64,000 nucleotides of DNA, taken from JAWKZG01 sp041396125 (lineage in GTDB: Bacteria; Pseudomonadota; Gammaproteobacteria; Competibacterales; Competibacteraceae). The translations under genes were made by a program, and so were the position numbers. Within the stretch, counting starts at the first letter, position 1. Each line of letters begins with the position of its first letter. This document shows, piece after piece, positions 18,413 to 27,480 of this stretch. Location of the stretch: the NCBI GenBank assembly GCA_041396125.1, contig JAWKZG010000001.1, positions 868,001 through 932,000 of the forward strand, in the 5' to 3' direction. A model generated the notes under the pieces. That model was not told the DNA's origin, made no database searches, and worked only from the letters and a program-made list of their open reading frames with translations.

Positions 18413-19870
18413 TTATTCTCCGCCAAATACTGCCACCTGCCGGAACAGACAGGGCGGGGTGGCGTGACCGACGGTGATGGCCTGATTGGGTTCGCCTTTG
18501 CCGCAGTTGGCTACACCGAGCACCTGCAGAGTATCGGTATTGCCGACGGCCGCCAGGCTGCGCCAGAAGTTGGCGGAAACACCGCGATAATTGGGGTTTT
18601 TGACCACAGTTGTTAATTGGCCCAGTTCGATCAGGCGCCCCCATTCGCAGCCGAACTGGAACTTGTTGCGGGAGTCGTCGATGGACCAGGAGCGGTTGGT
18701 TTCCATATAAACACCGTGCTCGATTTGACTCAGTATATCCTCGAAGCAGCTGTCGCCCGGCTCCAGATTGAGATTGGCCATACGGTCGATAGTGGGGCGG
18801 TTCCAGGCGCAGGAACGGCTGTTGGCGACACCTGCCAAAGCGGCCCGCTGCTGTGATAACACACCACCCAGCGGGCGCAGCAGCAAGCCGTTCTGAATCA
18901 GGTATTCCTTGTGCGCCGGGGTGCCGTCGTCGTCAAAAGCATAACTGGCGATCTGCCCGTTGCGGGTCGGATCGAAGGTGACATTGAGCAGTGTCGAGCC
19001 ATACTGGTAATGACCGAACATTTCGGGGGTTACAAAACTGGTGCCGGCGTAGTTGCGCTCATCGCCCAGGATGCGATCCAGTTCCAGCGGATGGCCGACC
19101 GATTCATGCAACTGCAACACCATTTGATCCGGTGCCAGTACCAGATCCAGCGTCGCGTCGGGGCAGTTGGGGGCTGCCAGTAATTCCAGTGCCTGCTCGG
19201 CGATCTGGCGTGGACGCTCATGGAAATGACGCCAGTGCAGGATTTCCAGACCGCCTTGTGCGATTTGCACATCGCCACCCGAGCTGCGGGTTTGCGCGTC
19301 GCCGTCAGCCTGGGCTGTAGCGCTCAAACGGGGTTCCAGTGCGGCGATATGCTGATAAATCCGCCCGCCAGTACTGGTCAGCAGCAGGCTTTCCTGGGTC
19401 AGATAGTTCAGTTCTGCCTGCCAGTCGACAATGCGTGCATCGCAGTGCAGCGCATCTGCAGCAGCGCGCAACAGCTCAAGTTTGTCGCGCAGCGGCGTAG
19501 CGTGCCAGTCCTGCTGCACAGTGCTGTGGTATTCGCCTTGCTGGGTGGGGCGGGGCAGCGCTTGCGCATCGAATAAACCATGACGGGCGCTCAGATCGGC
19601 CCAGTGGCGGGCCTGCTGCAAAGCCTGCTGCAGGCCCGCCATACTGAGATCAGCTGTTGCTGCGTAGCCGATACCGCCCTGATCCACCACCGTTAACATG
19701 GCACCACACTGAACACGGCGTCGAGGTGGTTGCACCACGCCGCGTTGCACGCTCAGGGTTTCGTGAACGTTGCGCTGAAGTCGTAAAGTCGCGAAATCAA
19801 GGCTTGCACTCAGCTCGGCAAACAAGGGTTCGCAATGTTCGAATAAGCGATTATAAGATGGGCTTTGCAT
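18413..19870 (-). CDS. tldD: TldD-like zinc metalloprotease
   Basis: The 485-residue protein carries LHESVGHPLELDRI near residue 250, the HExxxH zinc motif of TldD, and ends with the family pattern IGHATPPCLFRQVAVFGGE. TldD pairs with TldE to degrade unfolded peptides inside the protein cage; in E. coli the pair also trims RiPP leaders. I used the ATG at 19870 (MQSPSYNRLF), since the upstream in-frame extension is not family-like. The partner gene should follow directly, but only 13 codons of it remain here and the rest of tldE is beyond the lasso cluster. It does not sit next to yhdP as the canonical enterobacterial tldD does, so it may be a paralogue. Confidence 0.85.
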   Translation of the reverse strand: MQSPSYNRLFEHCEPLFAELSASLDFATLRLQRNVHETLSVQRGVVQPPRRRVQCGAMLTVVDQGGIGYAATADLSMAGLQQALQQARHWADLSARHGLFDAQALPRPTQQGEYHSTVQQDWHATPLRDKLELLRAAADALHCDARIVDWQAELNYLTQESLLLTSTGGRIYQHIAALEPRLSATAQADGDAQTRSSGGDVQIAQGGLEILHWRHFHERPRQIAEQALELLAAPNCPDATLDLVLAPDQMVLQLHESVGHPLELDRILGDERNYAGTSFVTPEMFGHYQYGSTLLNVTFDPTRNGQIASYAFDDDGTPAHKEYLIQNGLLLRPLGGVLSQQRAALAGVANSRSCAWNRPTIDRMANLNLEPGDSCFEDILSQIEHGVYMETNRSWSIDDSRNKFQFGCEWGRLIELGQLTTVVKNPNYRGVSANFWRSLAAVGNTDTLQVLGVANCGKGEPNQAITVGHATPPCLFRQVAVFGGE

Positions 19871-19998
19871 AAGGGTGTCGGGTATTGTCCTGGAGTATTG
19901 GGTGCATTTTACAGCCTTGCGTTGTCTTGTCATGGCAAGCCGGTATAGTTGCTGTGAATATTGTTTAAAACCGCCATTCCTGGCATGACGGAGACACT

Positions 19999-21573
19999 AT
20001 GACGGAACAGCAGCAGTTCCTCCTGGCAGCTTTGCGCGAGGCCGCGTTTTATCCTCATCCGGTCGGGCAGATCGAACTGGTCGAAACGCATATTTCCTGG
20101 ATATTTCTGACAGGCCGTTATGCCTACAAGCTCAAAAAACCTGTTGATTTAGGCTTTGTGGATTTCAGCAGTCTGGCCAAACGGCGCTGGTTCTGTAATG
20201 AAGAACTGCGTCTGAATCAACGTCTGGCACCAGAACTTTACCTGCGTGTAGTGCCCATCGGCGGCAGTGCGGGGCAACCGCAGTTTGATGCTGAACCGGC
20301 GCTGGAATATGCCGTACAGATGCGCCAGTTCGATCAGCATGGTTTATTAAGTCGGCTGGCCCAGCGCGGTGAGTTGCAACCCGCGCATATCGATCAATTG
20401 GCGGATGGCATTGCCGATTTCCATCAGCGTATTGCCGGTCAGCCTGTCCCTGCCGATTACGGCGAGCCGGCTCAGATTGCGCGCTGGGCCGAGCAGAATT
20501 TCAGCCAGATTGCGCCTTTGCTGGAAAACGATCGGCAGCGGGCTGAACTCGATCAACTGCACGCCTGGAGCCGACATTGGCAAGATACATTGCAATCCTG
20601 CTTCAGTGCTCGCCGACAACAAGGTCTGGTGCGCGAAGGCCACGGCGATTTGCACCTGGGCAATATTGTACTGCTGGACGGTCAGGTTAAATTGTTCGAT
20701 TGTCTCGAGTTCAACCCGGAACTGCGCTGGCTTGATGTGCAGAACGATCTGGTTTTCGCGGTGATGGACTTGCATGATCGTGGCCTGACAGCACTGGCGT
20801 ATCGTTTGCTCAATCGCTATCTGGAACGCAGCGGTGACTACGCCGGGTTACAGGTACACCCTTTCTATGCGGTGTATCGGGCACTGGTTCGCGCCAAAGT
20901 GGGTCTGCTGCGGTTACAGCAGGATGGTCTGAGCGCTGCCGAGCAAGCAACTATCTGGCGCGAGTTTCAGAGTTATATGACGTTAGCGGGGCGATTGTCG
21001 AGCGCTTCGTCGCCGTGTCTGTACCTGACTCACGGTCTGTCGGCGTCTGGTAAGTCTACCGTGGCGGGACAATTGGTTGAGCAGCTTGGCGCAGTACGCA
21101 TTCGCGCCGACGTCGAGCGCAAGCGGCTGCATGGTCTGGAGGCCGAAGCTGCTTCCGGCGCGAATCTGAATGATGGCATCTACAGCGAAGATGCTACCCG
21201 ACGAACCTATCAATATCTGACCGAATTAGCAGAAACCGTACTGCAAGCCGGCTTTTCTGCTGTGATCGATGCAACGTTTCTGCGCCAGTGGCAGCGGGCG
21301 CTGTTTCTGCAACTGGCCGAACGACTTGGCGTACCGGTGCTGATTCTGGATTTACAGGCGCCACTGGCAGTGTTACAGGAACGGCTGCGACAGCGCGAGA
21401 TTCGAGGTGGCGATCCTTCCGAAGCCACACTCGATGTACTGGCTGCGCAGTGCCAGAACCGCGACCCGCTGAGTGAACAAGAGCGCGCTATGGCCGTGCC
21501 AGTAGATACCAGCCAACTGGACCGGTCGACCTGCAAACTACCGGAGCATCCGCTGTTGCGTGGCGGGCGCTAG
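19999..21573 (+). CDS. Aminoglycoside-phosphotransferase-like / AAA kinase fusion protein
   Basis: This 524-residue protein joins two domains. The N-terminal half (about 1-330) is an aminoglycoside-phosphotransferase-like fold with the catalytic loop EGHGDLHLGNIVLLDG and FDCLEFN as the metal loop. The C-terminal half (about 340-520) is a P-loop kinase with Walker A THGLSASGKST and a basic RxDVERKRL segment. Such two-domain proteins are common in proteobacteria (COG2187 plus COG0645) and their substrates are unknown; antibiotic resistance should not be assumed. It is divergent from tldD. Confidence 0.8.
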   Translation: MTEQQQFLLAALREAAFYPHPVGQIELVETHISWIFLTGRYAYKLKKPVDLGFVDFSSLAKRRWFCNEELRLNQRLAPELYLRVVPIGGSAGQPQFDAEPALEYAVQMRQFDQHGLLSRLAQRGELQPAHIDQLADGIADFHQRIAGQPVPADYGEPAQIARWAEQNFSQIAPLLENDRQRAELDQLHAWSRHWQDTLQSCFSARRQQGLVREGHGDLHLGNIVLLDGQVKLFDCLEFNPELRWLDVQNDLVFAVMDLHDRGLTALAYRLLNRYLERSGDYAGLQVHPFYAVYRALVRAKVGLLRLQQDGLSAAEQATIWREFQSYMTLAGRLSSASSPCLYLTHGLSASGKSTVAGQLVEQLGAVRIRADVERKRLHGLEAEAASGANLNDGIYSEDATRRTYQYLTELAETVLQAGFSAVIDATFLRQWQRALFLQLAERLGVPVLILDLQAPLAVLQERLRQREIRGGDPSEATLDVLAAQCQNRDPLSEQERAMAVPVDTSQLDRSTCKLPEHPLLRGGR

Positions 21574-21590
21574 CGTTTTGGCCCGCATTT

Positions 21591-21627
21591 GACCCGCTCC
21601 GGTTCAGTTTGAACCGCTGACCGGGTC
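21591..21627. promoter_or_regulatory. Nested inverted repeat after the APH/AAA fusion gene
   Basis: An inner perfect hairpin, CGGTTCA-GTT-TGAACCG (21600-21616), lies inside an outer pair GACCCG (21591-21596) and CGGGTC (21622-21627). It begins 18 bp after the stop of the gene on the plus strand, so a transcription end or an mRNA 3' stabiliser is possible. No U-run follows, so it is not a classic intrinsic terminator. Confidence 0.45.
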
Positions 21628-21964
21628 AGCCTGGTGGCCCGACAGCACGGGTAATAGTGTGTGACAGTTCTGTAAAAATTTGTAACAGCATGAAAAATAA
21701 TGAAATGATAAGATTGGCATCGTTTCTGCAATAACTCAATCGACGCTATGATGACCGATGCAAGGGATGATCAAGGATTGATCAACAGCGTCAGGGAAAC
21801 AGTCATCGGTAGCGAAGAGAACTGATGCACTCAACGCCAAGGGAAGGCGAGGCCGATGGATCCGGCCTACTGAGTGGTTAGTCCCAGCCAGATAGCGCTG
21901 CTGAGCAGCTCGGCGGGTTTCAGGGAAAACGACAGGGACGTCGTAATCAGGGAATGAATCGGCT

Positions 21965-22527
21965 AAGGATATCGGTACTGCAGGGATTGCAGTATCAGCA
22001 GGGAAGCCAGGATCAGGGATGCACAGGGACGTCACGGCAAGGATGTCGGCACTGCAGGGATTGCAGCATTAACAGGGACATTAGGATCAGGGATGCACAG
22101 GGACGTCACGGCAAGGATGTCGGCACTGCAGGGATTGCAGCATTAACAGGGACATTAGGATCGGGATACACAGGGACGTCACGGCAAGGATGTCGGTACT
22201 GCAGGGATTGCAGCATTAACAGGGACATTAGGATCGGGATACACAGGGACGTCACGGCAAGGATGTCGGGGTACTGCAGGGATTGCAGCATTAACAGGGA
22301 CATTAGGATCAGGATACACAGGGACGTCACGGCAAGGATATTGGCACTGCAGGGATTGCAGCATTAACAGGGACATTAGGATCAGGGATATACAGGGACG
22401 TCACGGCAAGGATGTCGGTACTGCAGGGATTGCAGCATTAACAGGGACATTAGGATCAGGGATACACAGGGACGAAGGATGTCGGTACTGCAGGGATTGC
22501 AGCATCAGCAGGGACGCCAGGATGTAG
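21965..22527. repeat. Tandem array of 74-bp units (seven full, one partial)
   Basis: Units start with AAGGATGTCGG at 21965, 22039, 22113, 22186, 22259, 22334, 22408 and 22475; lengths are 74, 74, 73, 73, 75, 74 and 67 bp, and the last is partial. Each unit holds the short inverted repeat CTGCA-GGGAT-TGCAG, four CAGGGA or near CAGGGA words and (except the seventh) GGGACGTCACGGC. The first copy and the last differ most (both have CAGCAGGGA in place of TTAACAGGGA), while the inner ones are almost identical, as expected from unequal crossing-over. There are no unique spacers, so it is not CRISPR. Function unknown. Confidence 0.9.
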
Positions 22528-22854
22528 TGATGAATGCAGCGGATACGGTGTAACTCCGGAACGGCGGCTACTTGCCGCCGATCGCAGTAGGAATAAATAG
22601 CTATGCAGGCAGGGAAGCCTGACTCCGTGCGGGTCAAATTTCATAATCTCCATCGCTTTCCAACTCCTCTTCATTTTCGCCCGTTTTTGATAGCCTTGCA
22701 GGCCTGGCGAAAATAATCTTAAATCCTTATAAATTCATCGAAAAATATACTTATCCAGGCGGGATTCGGGATAGGGATGTTTGCGCTCTGACTGGCGTCT
22801 GCGGCACTATAGTTGTGCTGGTAAATGACCCAGGACTTACGCAGAGCAAGACTT

Positions 22855-23281
22855 ATGAATTGGAAAACCAAACTGAACAAAGCGACTAGCGTTCTGCGCG
22901 AAGCAGCAGAAAGCGAAACCGCCCGCAAATTGGCCACCCGTGCCCGGCAAACTGCTGATGGCCTGACTCAGAAGCTCAAGGCCGGCGCACTGGATGCTGC
23001 TCAGACTTTTGTTGAAGCCAATGCTGATCCGGCTTCGCTTCGCGTGCAGTTTCTCAACGCCCGCCTGAGCATTGTTTCACCCTCGCAGGGTATCGAGATC
23101 GCACGTCCCGGTGAAGGTATGCTGGTTATCTCTGATGGCGAGAACAACGGCCTCATCATCAATGCGGCAGCAGAGCCGGCGTATGTGACAGAAAACCATC
23201 GGTCAAGTGAGCAAGCTCAGCGCCAATACTTACGATCTTGGTCCCGAAGATGGCGTTAATGTGGTCGTCATCGAACTCTGA
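22855..23281 (+). CDS. Hypothetical protein, single-base frameshift near the end
   Basis: I do not recognise the family. The N-terminus (MNWKTKLNKATSVLREAAESETARKL and on) is a charged amphipathic helix region rich in Ala and Lys; a beta-rich part follows (LSIVSPSQGIEIARPGEGMLVISDG). The frame as written ends at 23259 with a basic nonsense tail. Removing one A from the run in GAAAACC near 23199 restores a sensible end, ETIGQVSKLSANTYDLGPEDGVNVVVIEL, with a stop at 23279-23281. I used the ATG at 22855; an in-frame ATG at 22825 would add ten residues. The indel in a homopolymer run fits a sequencing error. Confidence 0.6.
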
Positions 23282-23297
23282 CGACGGCAGCTTTTGG

Positions 23298-24092
23298 CTA
23301 TAAACGGCGTAAATGCAGGCCGCCATCGATATTGATGGTCTCGCCGGTGCAATACGGTAGTGCGCCACTGGCCAGCGTTGCAACCGTCTGGGCGACATCG
23401 TCCGGCTGCCCCCAGCGCGGCATAGGGATGCCGTGTTCAGCAATGAGTTGATCGTATCGATGCCGGACCGGCGCGGTCATTTCGGTCGCGATAATACCGG
23501 GCCGAACCTCATAGACGCCAATGTCTGCTTCGGCCAGCCGGGCGGCGAATAATTTACTCATCATCGCCAGCCCGGTTTTGGAAATACAATATTCACCGCG
23601 GGTCACCGAAACCGTTTCGGCATTGGCTGAAGAGATGGTGACGATAGCGCGGTGCTGATTATAATGCTGATTATTCGGGGGGGCACTGGCGAGCAGGTAA
23701 CGGGCAAAACGCTGCGTCAGAAAAAACGTGCCGCGCAGATTGATATTCAGACAACGGTCATAGCTCTCGACCGAAATATCCAGCAAATCGCCGCGTGCCA
23801 ACGCGCTAACCCCCGCATTATTCACCAGACAATCCAGACGCCCAAAATAATCCAGTGCCTGTTGGATGAGTTCCTCATGCGTCGCCAGATCGGCTATATC
23901 CCGCACCAGGGCCAGCGCACGGGCATGGCGGGCTTCGATCCCGGTCAGCGTGCCTTCCAGATCCGGCCCGTCAAGTAAGTCATTAACCACCAGATTAAAC
24001 CCGCGTTCAGCCAGGGCATAACAGATAGCCCGGCCAATTCCGCGCCGGGCACCGGTAACCAACGCAACCGGTTTGTCAGATAAATTGCTCAT
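23298..24092 (-). CDS. SDR oxidoreductase, 3-ketoacyl-ACP reductase type
   Basis: The 264-residue Rossmann protein has the cofactor loop TGARRGIGRA at residues 14-23, the NNAG motif (LVNNAGVSAL), the catalytic Ser region (ISSANAE) and the active Tyr-Lys (EYCISKTG). It ends with the FabG-like YCTGETINIDGG. It resembles the 3-ketoacyl-ACP reductases annotated as FabG-like with a short insertion (SAPPNNQHYNQHRA) after helix four. The substrate cannot be set from sequence. It stands alone on the minus strand, convergent with the hypothetical gene upstream in coordinates. Confidence 0.85.
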   Translation of the reverse strand: MSNLSDKPVALVTGARRGIGRAICYALAERGFNLVVNDLLDGPDLEGTLTGIEARHARALALVRDIADLATHEELIQQALDYFGRLDCLVNNAGVSALARGDLLDISVESYDRCLNINLRGTFFLTQRFARYLLASAPPNNQHYNQHRAIVTISSANAETVSVTRGEYCISKTGLAMMSKLFAARLAEADIGVYEVRPGIIATEMTAPVRHRYDQLIAEHGIPMPRWGQPDDVAQTVATLASGALPYCTGETINIDGGLHLRRL

Positions 24093-24244
24093 ACTCGTCT
24101 CATAATATTAAGCACAAAATCTTGTTATTGTTTACTGCTGTCATCATGGCTCTACCTCCAGTCGTTGGGTATAGCTGCGAGTGACCCGATTGGGTTGTGT
24201 AATTTGCATGATTTTGTACGCTCCTTAGCGTCCGGTAGCGGGTA

Positions 24245-24571
24245 TCAGGGATTCTTGGGTTTCAGTTTCACCGCAGTACCGTACGCAAGTAACTCCGCCG
24301 AACCCTGCATGACAGGCGAAGTGGCAAATCTCATGGCCACAATACCGTTGGCATTCTTGCTCTGTGCTTCGGCAATCATTCTGTCTATGGCTTGCTCTCT
24401 GGATTCTGCCAGCATTTTGGTATATTCAGTAATTTCCCCGCCAATTAAATTTCTCAAGCCGGCAAGAATATCTTTGCCAACATGCCGTGATCTGATGGTA
24501 TTGCCCCGAACCAGGCCAAGTGTTTCTATAATTTCATAGTCTGCAAATTCATCTTGCGTTGTAATCAGCAT
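24245..24571 (-). CDS. YbjQ/UPF0145 family protein
   Basis: A 108-residue protein that matches the YbjQ (UPF0145, sometimes called heavy-metal-binding) family from end to end: ITTQDEFADYEIIETLGLVRGNTIRSRH at the start, TEYTKMLAESREQAIDRMIAEA in the middle and GIVAMRFATSPVMQGSAELLAYGTAV at the end. Members form pentameric rings; function is unsettled. Its ATG shares a base with the stop of the upstream small membrane protein gene (TAATG), so the two are translationally coupled. Confidence 0.87.
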   Translation of the reverse strand: MLITTQDEFADYEIIETLGLVRGNTIRSRHVGKDILAGLRNLIGGEITEYTKMLAESREQAIDRMIAEAQSKNANGIVAMRFATSPVMQGSAELLAYGTAVKLKPKNP

Positions 24572-24783
24572 TATTTATCAATCTCCTTGGAGTAATAATC
24601 ATCTTCTTTGTTATGTAATCTTTCTTTTACAACCTTGATCAGCAGTATTCCAAACCCGCCCATTAATAAAAGACCCAGAAGGCCAAAAGGAAATACCACG
24701 ATCATGCCTGCTAACATGGCAAGCACATAAGCGACGGCGACAATTGCCAGCAGCAAATATCCCCATTTTTCATAATTATCCAT
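24571..24783 (-). CDS. Small membrane protein coupled to YbjQ
   Basis: A 70-residue protein, MDNYEKWGYLLLAIVAVAYV at the start, with two hydrophobic segments (about 8-30 and 32-48) and a charged C-terminal tail (KERLHNKEDDYYSKEIDK). The start at 24783 has AGGTGAT five to six bases upstream; a longer in-frame extension to 24996 lacks a ribosome site and is composition-wise unlike a protein. It overlaps the ybjQ-type gene by one base. Small membrane partners often accompany YbjQ-like genes, but I do not recognise this one as a named family. Confidence 0.65.
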   Translation of the reverse strand: MDNYEKWGYLLLAIVAVAYVLAMLAGMIVVFPFGLLGLLLMGGFGILLIKVVKERLHNKEDDYYSKEIDK

Positions 24784-25015
24784 AAATATCACCTGAAATA
24801 TCTGACGTGAAGCCAAGCGGGTGGCGAGATAAGCTGTGGCAGGGCAGGAGAGCGCCAGCGTATCCTGCCGTTGGGCGTTCCAGCAGCACCACTGTAAAAA
24901 ATCTTTCTGAAAATAAAGGTCTGAGGATAGCAGGATATTTTCTGATGTTGCTAAGGCCAACCGGACAAATCGAAAGTGCAGCGTGCTGCGAATCAACAGA
25001 AAACTTATTAAACAG

Positions 25016-25747
25016 TTACTTACCGCCTGCTATGTCTATCAACGAGCCCGTTACATACGATGCTTCATCGGATAAGAGCCACGCTATAGCATTGGCAACC
25101 TCTTCCGGGGTTCCGCCGCGTTGCAAAGGTATTTGAGGACTCAGTCTGTCAACGCGATCGGGTTCACCACCATCGGCGTGCATTTCTGTATAGATAAACC
25201 CGGGGCGCACACCGTTGACACGAATATTCTGTGCAGCAACTTCAAGAGACAAGCCTTTGGTCAGCGTATCTATCGCCCCTTTTGAGGCTGCATAATCAAT
25301 GTACTCGTTCGGTGAGCCCGTCCTGGCAGCTACAGAAGAGACATTGACGATTGCACCACCATTTTTCATACGCTTGACAGCTTCACGACAACACAAGAAG
25401 TAGCCGGTGACATTGGTGGTGAGTACTTTATTAATCCGTTCTGCTGTCAGATCGGACAAACGGGATTGCGGGAAAAGAATCCCTGCATTATTAACCAGAT
25501 GCGTAATTGGGCCAAGATGAGCTTCGACTGCATCAAATAAAAGCATAACGTCTTGTTCATTTGATACATTAGCAGCATAAGAGAAAGCCCTGCCGCCTGA
25601 GGATTCAATTTCAGAAACAACGGCTTGTGCTTCATCAGCCCGGCTACGGTAATTGACACCAACCGAGTAACCCTGCGCTGCCAAAAGCCTGCATGTAGTC
25701 GCGCCAATACCGCGGCTACCACCCGTAACAATGACTACTTTACGCAT
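25016..25747 (-). CDS. SDR family oxidoreductase
   Basis: The 243-residue protein has VTGGSRGIGATT as the NAD(P) loop, HLVNNAGILF, VNVSSVAARTG with the catalytic Ser and EYIDYAASKGA with the Tyr-Lys pair, and ends YVTGSLIDIAGGK. The ATG at 25747 is preceded by AAGGAGGTCC, a strong ribosome site, which decides against the longer start at 25792. It is close to glucose/3-oxoacyl-ACP reductase-like SDRs. No neighbour indicates the substrate. Confidence 0.85.
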   Translation of the reverse strand: MRKVVIVTGGSRGIGATTCRLLAAQGYSVGVNYRSRADEAQAVVSEIESSGGRAFSYAANVSNEQDVMLLFDAVEAHLGPITHLVNNAGILFPQSRLSDLTAERINKVLTTNVTGYFLCCREAVKRMKNGGAIVNVSSVAARTGSPNEYIDYAASKGAIDTLTKGLSLEVAAQNIRVNGVRPGFIYTEMHADGGEPDRVDRLSPQIPLQRGGTPEEVANAIAWLLSDEASYVTGSLIDIAGGK

Positions 25748-25921
25748 AGGACCTCCTTGACTTGATGGTTCCAATATCTTGGTACTTATCAACGCCGTTT
25801 GCTAGAGGGGAGGCGTATGTCCCTGTTGTATTTCGATGGGCTTTATTGGTCGTGTGGTTTTATGCTGTATCCAGCGGAAATAACAGATTCCAGCTGGACG
25901 ATACGTAAAAAATAACGCTGT

Positions 25922-27451
25922 TTATTTATTATTATCCAACCGCTTGCGCAGTTCAGTCTTCAACACTTTGCCGTAGTTATTCTTAGGCAGTGCATCAATA
26001 AAATGATAGGTCTTGGGGCGCTTGAAGCGGGCTATGTGTTCTAGGCAAAAACGATCCAGTTCGGTGCTATCGACGGGCTGATCTGCTGCGGTGACGACAA
26101 AAGCGACGACTTTTTCGCCCCAGTCGGGGTCGGCTGCGCCGACGACACTGACTTCACTGATCGCCGGATGGCGCAACAGTACTTCCTCGATTTCGCGCGG
26201 ATAGATATTGCTGCCGCCGCTGATGATCATATCCTTGCTGCGGTCGGTCAGAGTCAGGAAACCATCTTCGTCCAGCTGGCCCAGGTCGCCGGTATGAAGC
26301 CAGCCGTTTTGCAGGGTGCTGGCGCTGGCGTCGGGGTTTTGCCAATAGCCGCTCATGACGGTGGCACCGCGCACCAGTATTTCCCCGACCTCGCCGGGTG
26401 GCAGCGGCTGCTCATCGGCGTCGGCGACGATCACGTCGAGACCAGTAAACGGTATCCCGACTGAATTCAGGCGTTCACGGTAACGCGGATGATCCAGGTG
26501 GCGATGGTGATATTTACTGAGTGCGGTGATGGTCATCGGGCTTTCGCCCTGGCCGTATATCTGTGCCAGTTTGTAGCTGAACACCTGCTGGGCCTGTTCC
26601 AGATCGTTCAGATACATCGGGCCACCGCCATACACGATGGTTTTCAGGCGCGAACTATCGGTGTTTACCGCGTCGGGATGTTCGCTCAGACGCTTGACCA
26701 TAGTGGGCGCCAGAAACATGGTCAGACCGTGATAACGCTCGATCAGAGCCAGAGTTTCGGCGGGATCGAAACCACCACTGGCAGGGATCACGTTGGCTGC
26801 GCCCTGGATCACATGGGGCAGGCTGTAAAGACCGGAACCGTGCGACATCGGGGCGGCGTGCAGAATGCAGTCGTGCGGCCCGATCAGATCCACATCGGTG
26901 TAATAACACCAGCACATGGCCAGCAGATTGCGGTGGCTGAGCATGGCGCCTTTGGGCTGGCCGGTGGTACCGCTGGTATAAAACAGCCAGGCGGTATCTT
27001 CGGGCTGACGCGCCTGAATAGGCAACGACGACCCCTGCAGCAGGGCGGCATAGTCTGGCGTGGCGGTGACGATCACCCGTTCCAGTGCCGGCAGGTCTTC
27101 CGCCAACGGGCCGATGACCGGGGCCAGATCGGGGGTGACAAAACACCAGCGGCAGGCACTGTGATCGAGGATGTAGGCAAACTCGTTGCGATGCAGCTTG
27201 GCGTTAATCGGCACCACGATCAGACCGGCATGCCAGGCAGCGAACAGCAGTTCGAGATATTCCGGACAGTTTTTCAGCGCCAGACCGATCCGGTCACCAG
27301 TTTGCAGACCGCCCGCCCGCAAGCATCCCGCGATGATCGCGACGCGTTGCGCCAGGGTGGCGTAATCCAGCACTTGCTGCTCACCCAGCATGACTGCCGG
27401 GCGTTCAGCATAGACGCGCCCACTGCGGGCCAGAATATGTGCCAGTTGCAT
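25922..27451 (-). CDS. AMP-dependent acyl-CoA ligase
   Basis: A 509-residue ANL-superfamily enzyme that activates a carboxylic acid as acyl-AMP and transfers it to CoA. Visible motifs: the P-loop WLFYTSGTTGQPKGAML near residue 155, YGQGESPMT, the hinge GWLHTGDLGQLDEDGFLTLTD, DRSKDMIISGGSNIYPREIEEVL and the catalytic Lys region PKNNYGKVLKTEL. Length and motifs fit medium/long-chain fatty acyl-CoA ligases. It lies 29 bp upstream in coordinates of asnS on the same strand and could be transcribed after it. Confidence 0.85.
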   Translation of the reverse strand: MQLAHILARSGRVYAERPAVMLGEQQVLDYATLAQRVAIIAGCLRAGGLQTGDRIGLALKNCPEYLELLFAAWHAGLIVVPINAKLHRNEFAYILDHSACRWCFVTPDLAPVIGPLAEDLPALERVIVTATPDYAALLQGSSLPIQARQPEDTAWLFYTSGTTGQPKGAMLSHRNLLAMCWCYYTDVDLIGPHDCILHAAPMSHGSGLYSLPHVIQGAANVIPASGGFDPAETLALIERYHGLTMFLAPTMVKRLSEHPDAVNTDSSRLKTIVYGGGPMYLNDLEQAQQVFSYKLAQIYGQGESPMTITALSKYHHRHLDHPRYRERLNSVGIPFTGLDVIVADADEQPLPPGEVGEILVRGATVMSGYWQNPDASASTLQNGWLHTGDLGQLDEDGFLTLTDRSKDMIISGGSNIYPREIEEVLLRHPAISEVSVVGAADPDWGEKVVAFVVTAADQPVDSTELDRFCLEHIARFKRPKTYHFIDALPKNNYGKVLKTELRKRLDNNK

Positions 27452-27480
27452 ACGATTATCGAGCTGCTGCGGTCATTGAA

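Larger units (their letters stand above)
21574..22854. other. Gene-free, hairpin-rich region with a tandem repeat array
   Basis: No convincing gene is seen in this 1.3 kb. Apparent reading frames in the array arise because the unit length is not a multiple of three, so every frame stays open by repetition. Outside the array there are hairpins: AGGCCG/CGGCCT at 21850-21868, GCTGC/GCAGC near 21897-21909 and CGGCGG/CCGCCG at 22562-22580. The bases before the array contain CAGGGA words like those inside the unit and look like decayed copies. A transcript across this region would be highly structured. Confidence 0.6.

Noticed and set aside
19999..21573. Antibiotic resistance (aminoglycoside kinase) gene
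   Set aside because: The APH-like domain is fused to a P-loop kinase, a widespread chromosomal family of unknown substrate; nothing links it to resistance.
21965..22527. CRISPR array
   Set aside because: The repeats are contiguous 73-75 bp units with no unique spacers, and no cas gene is in the window.
21954..22637. Repetitive proteins on both strands of the 74-bp array
   Set aside because: The frames stay open only because the unit lacks stops in rotation; both strands and several frames are open at once, and there is no ribosome site.
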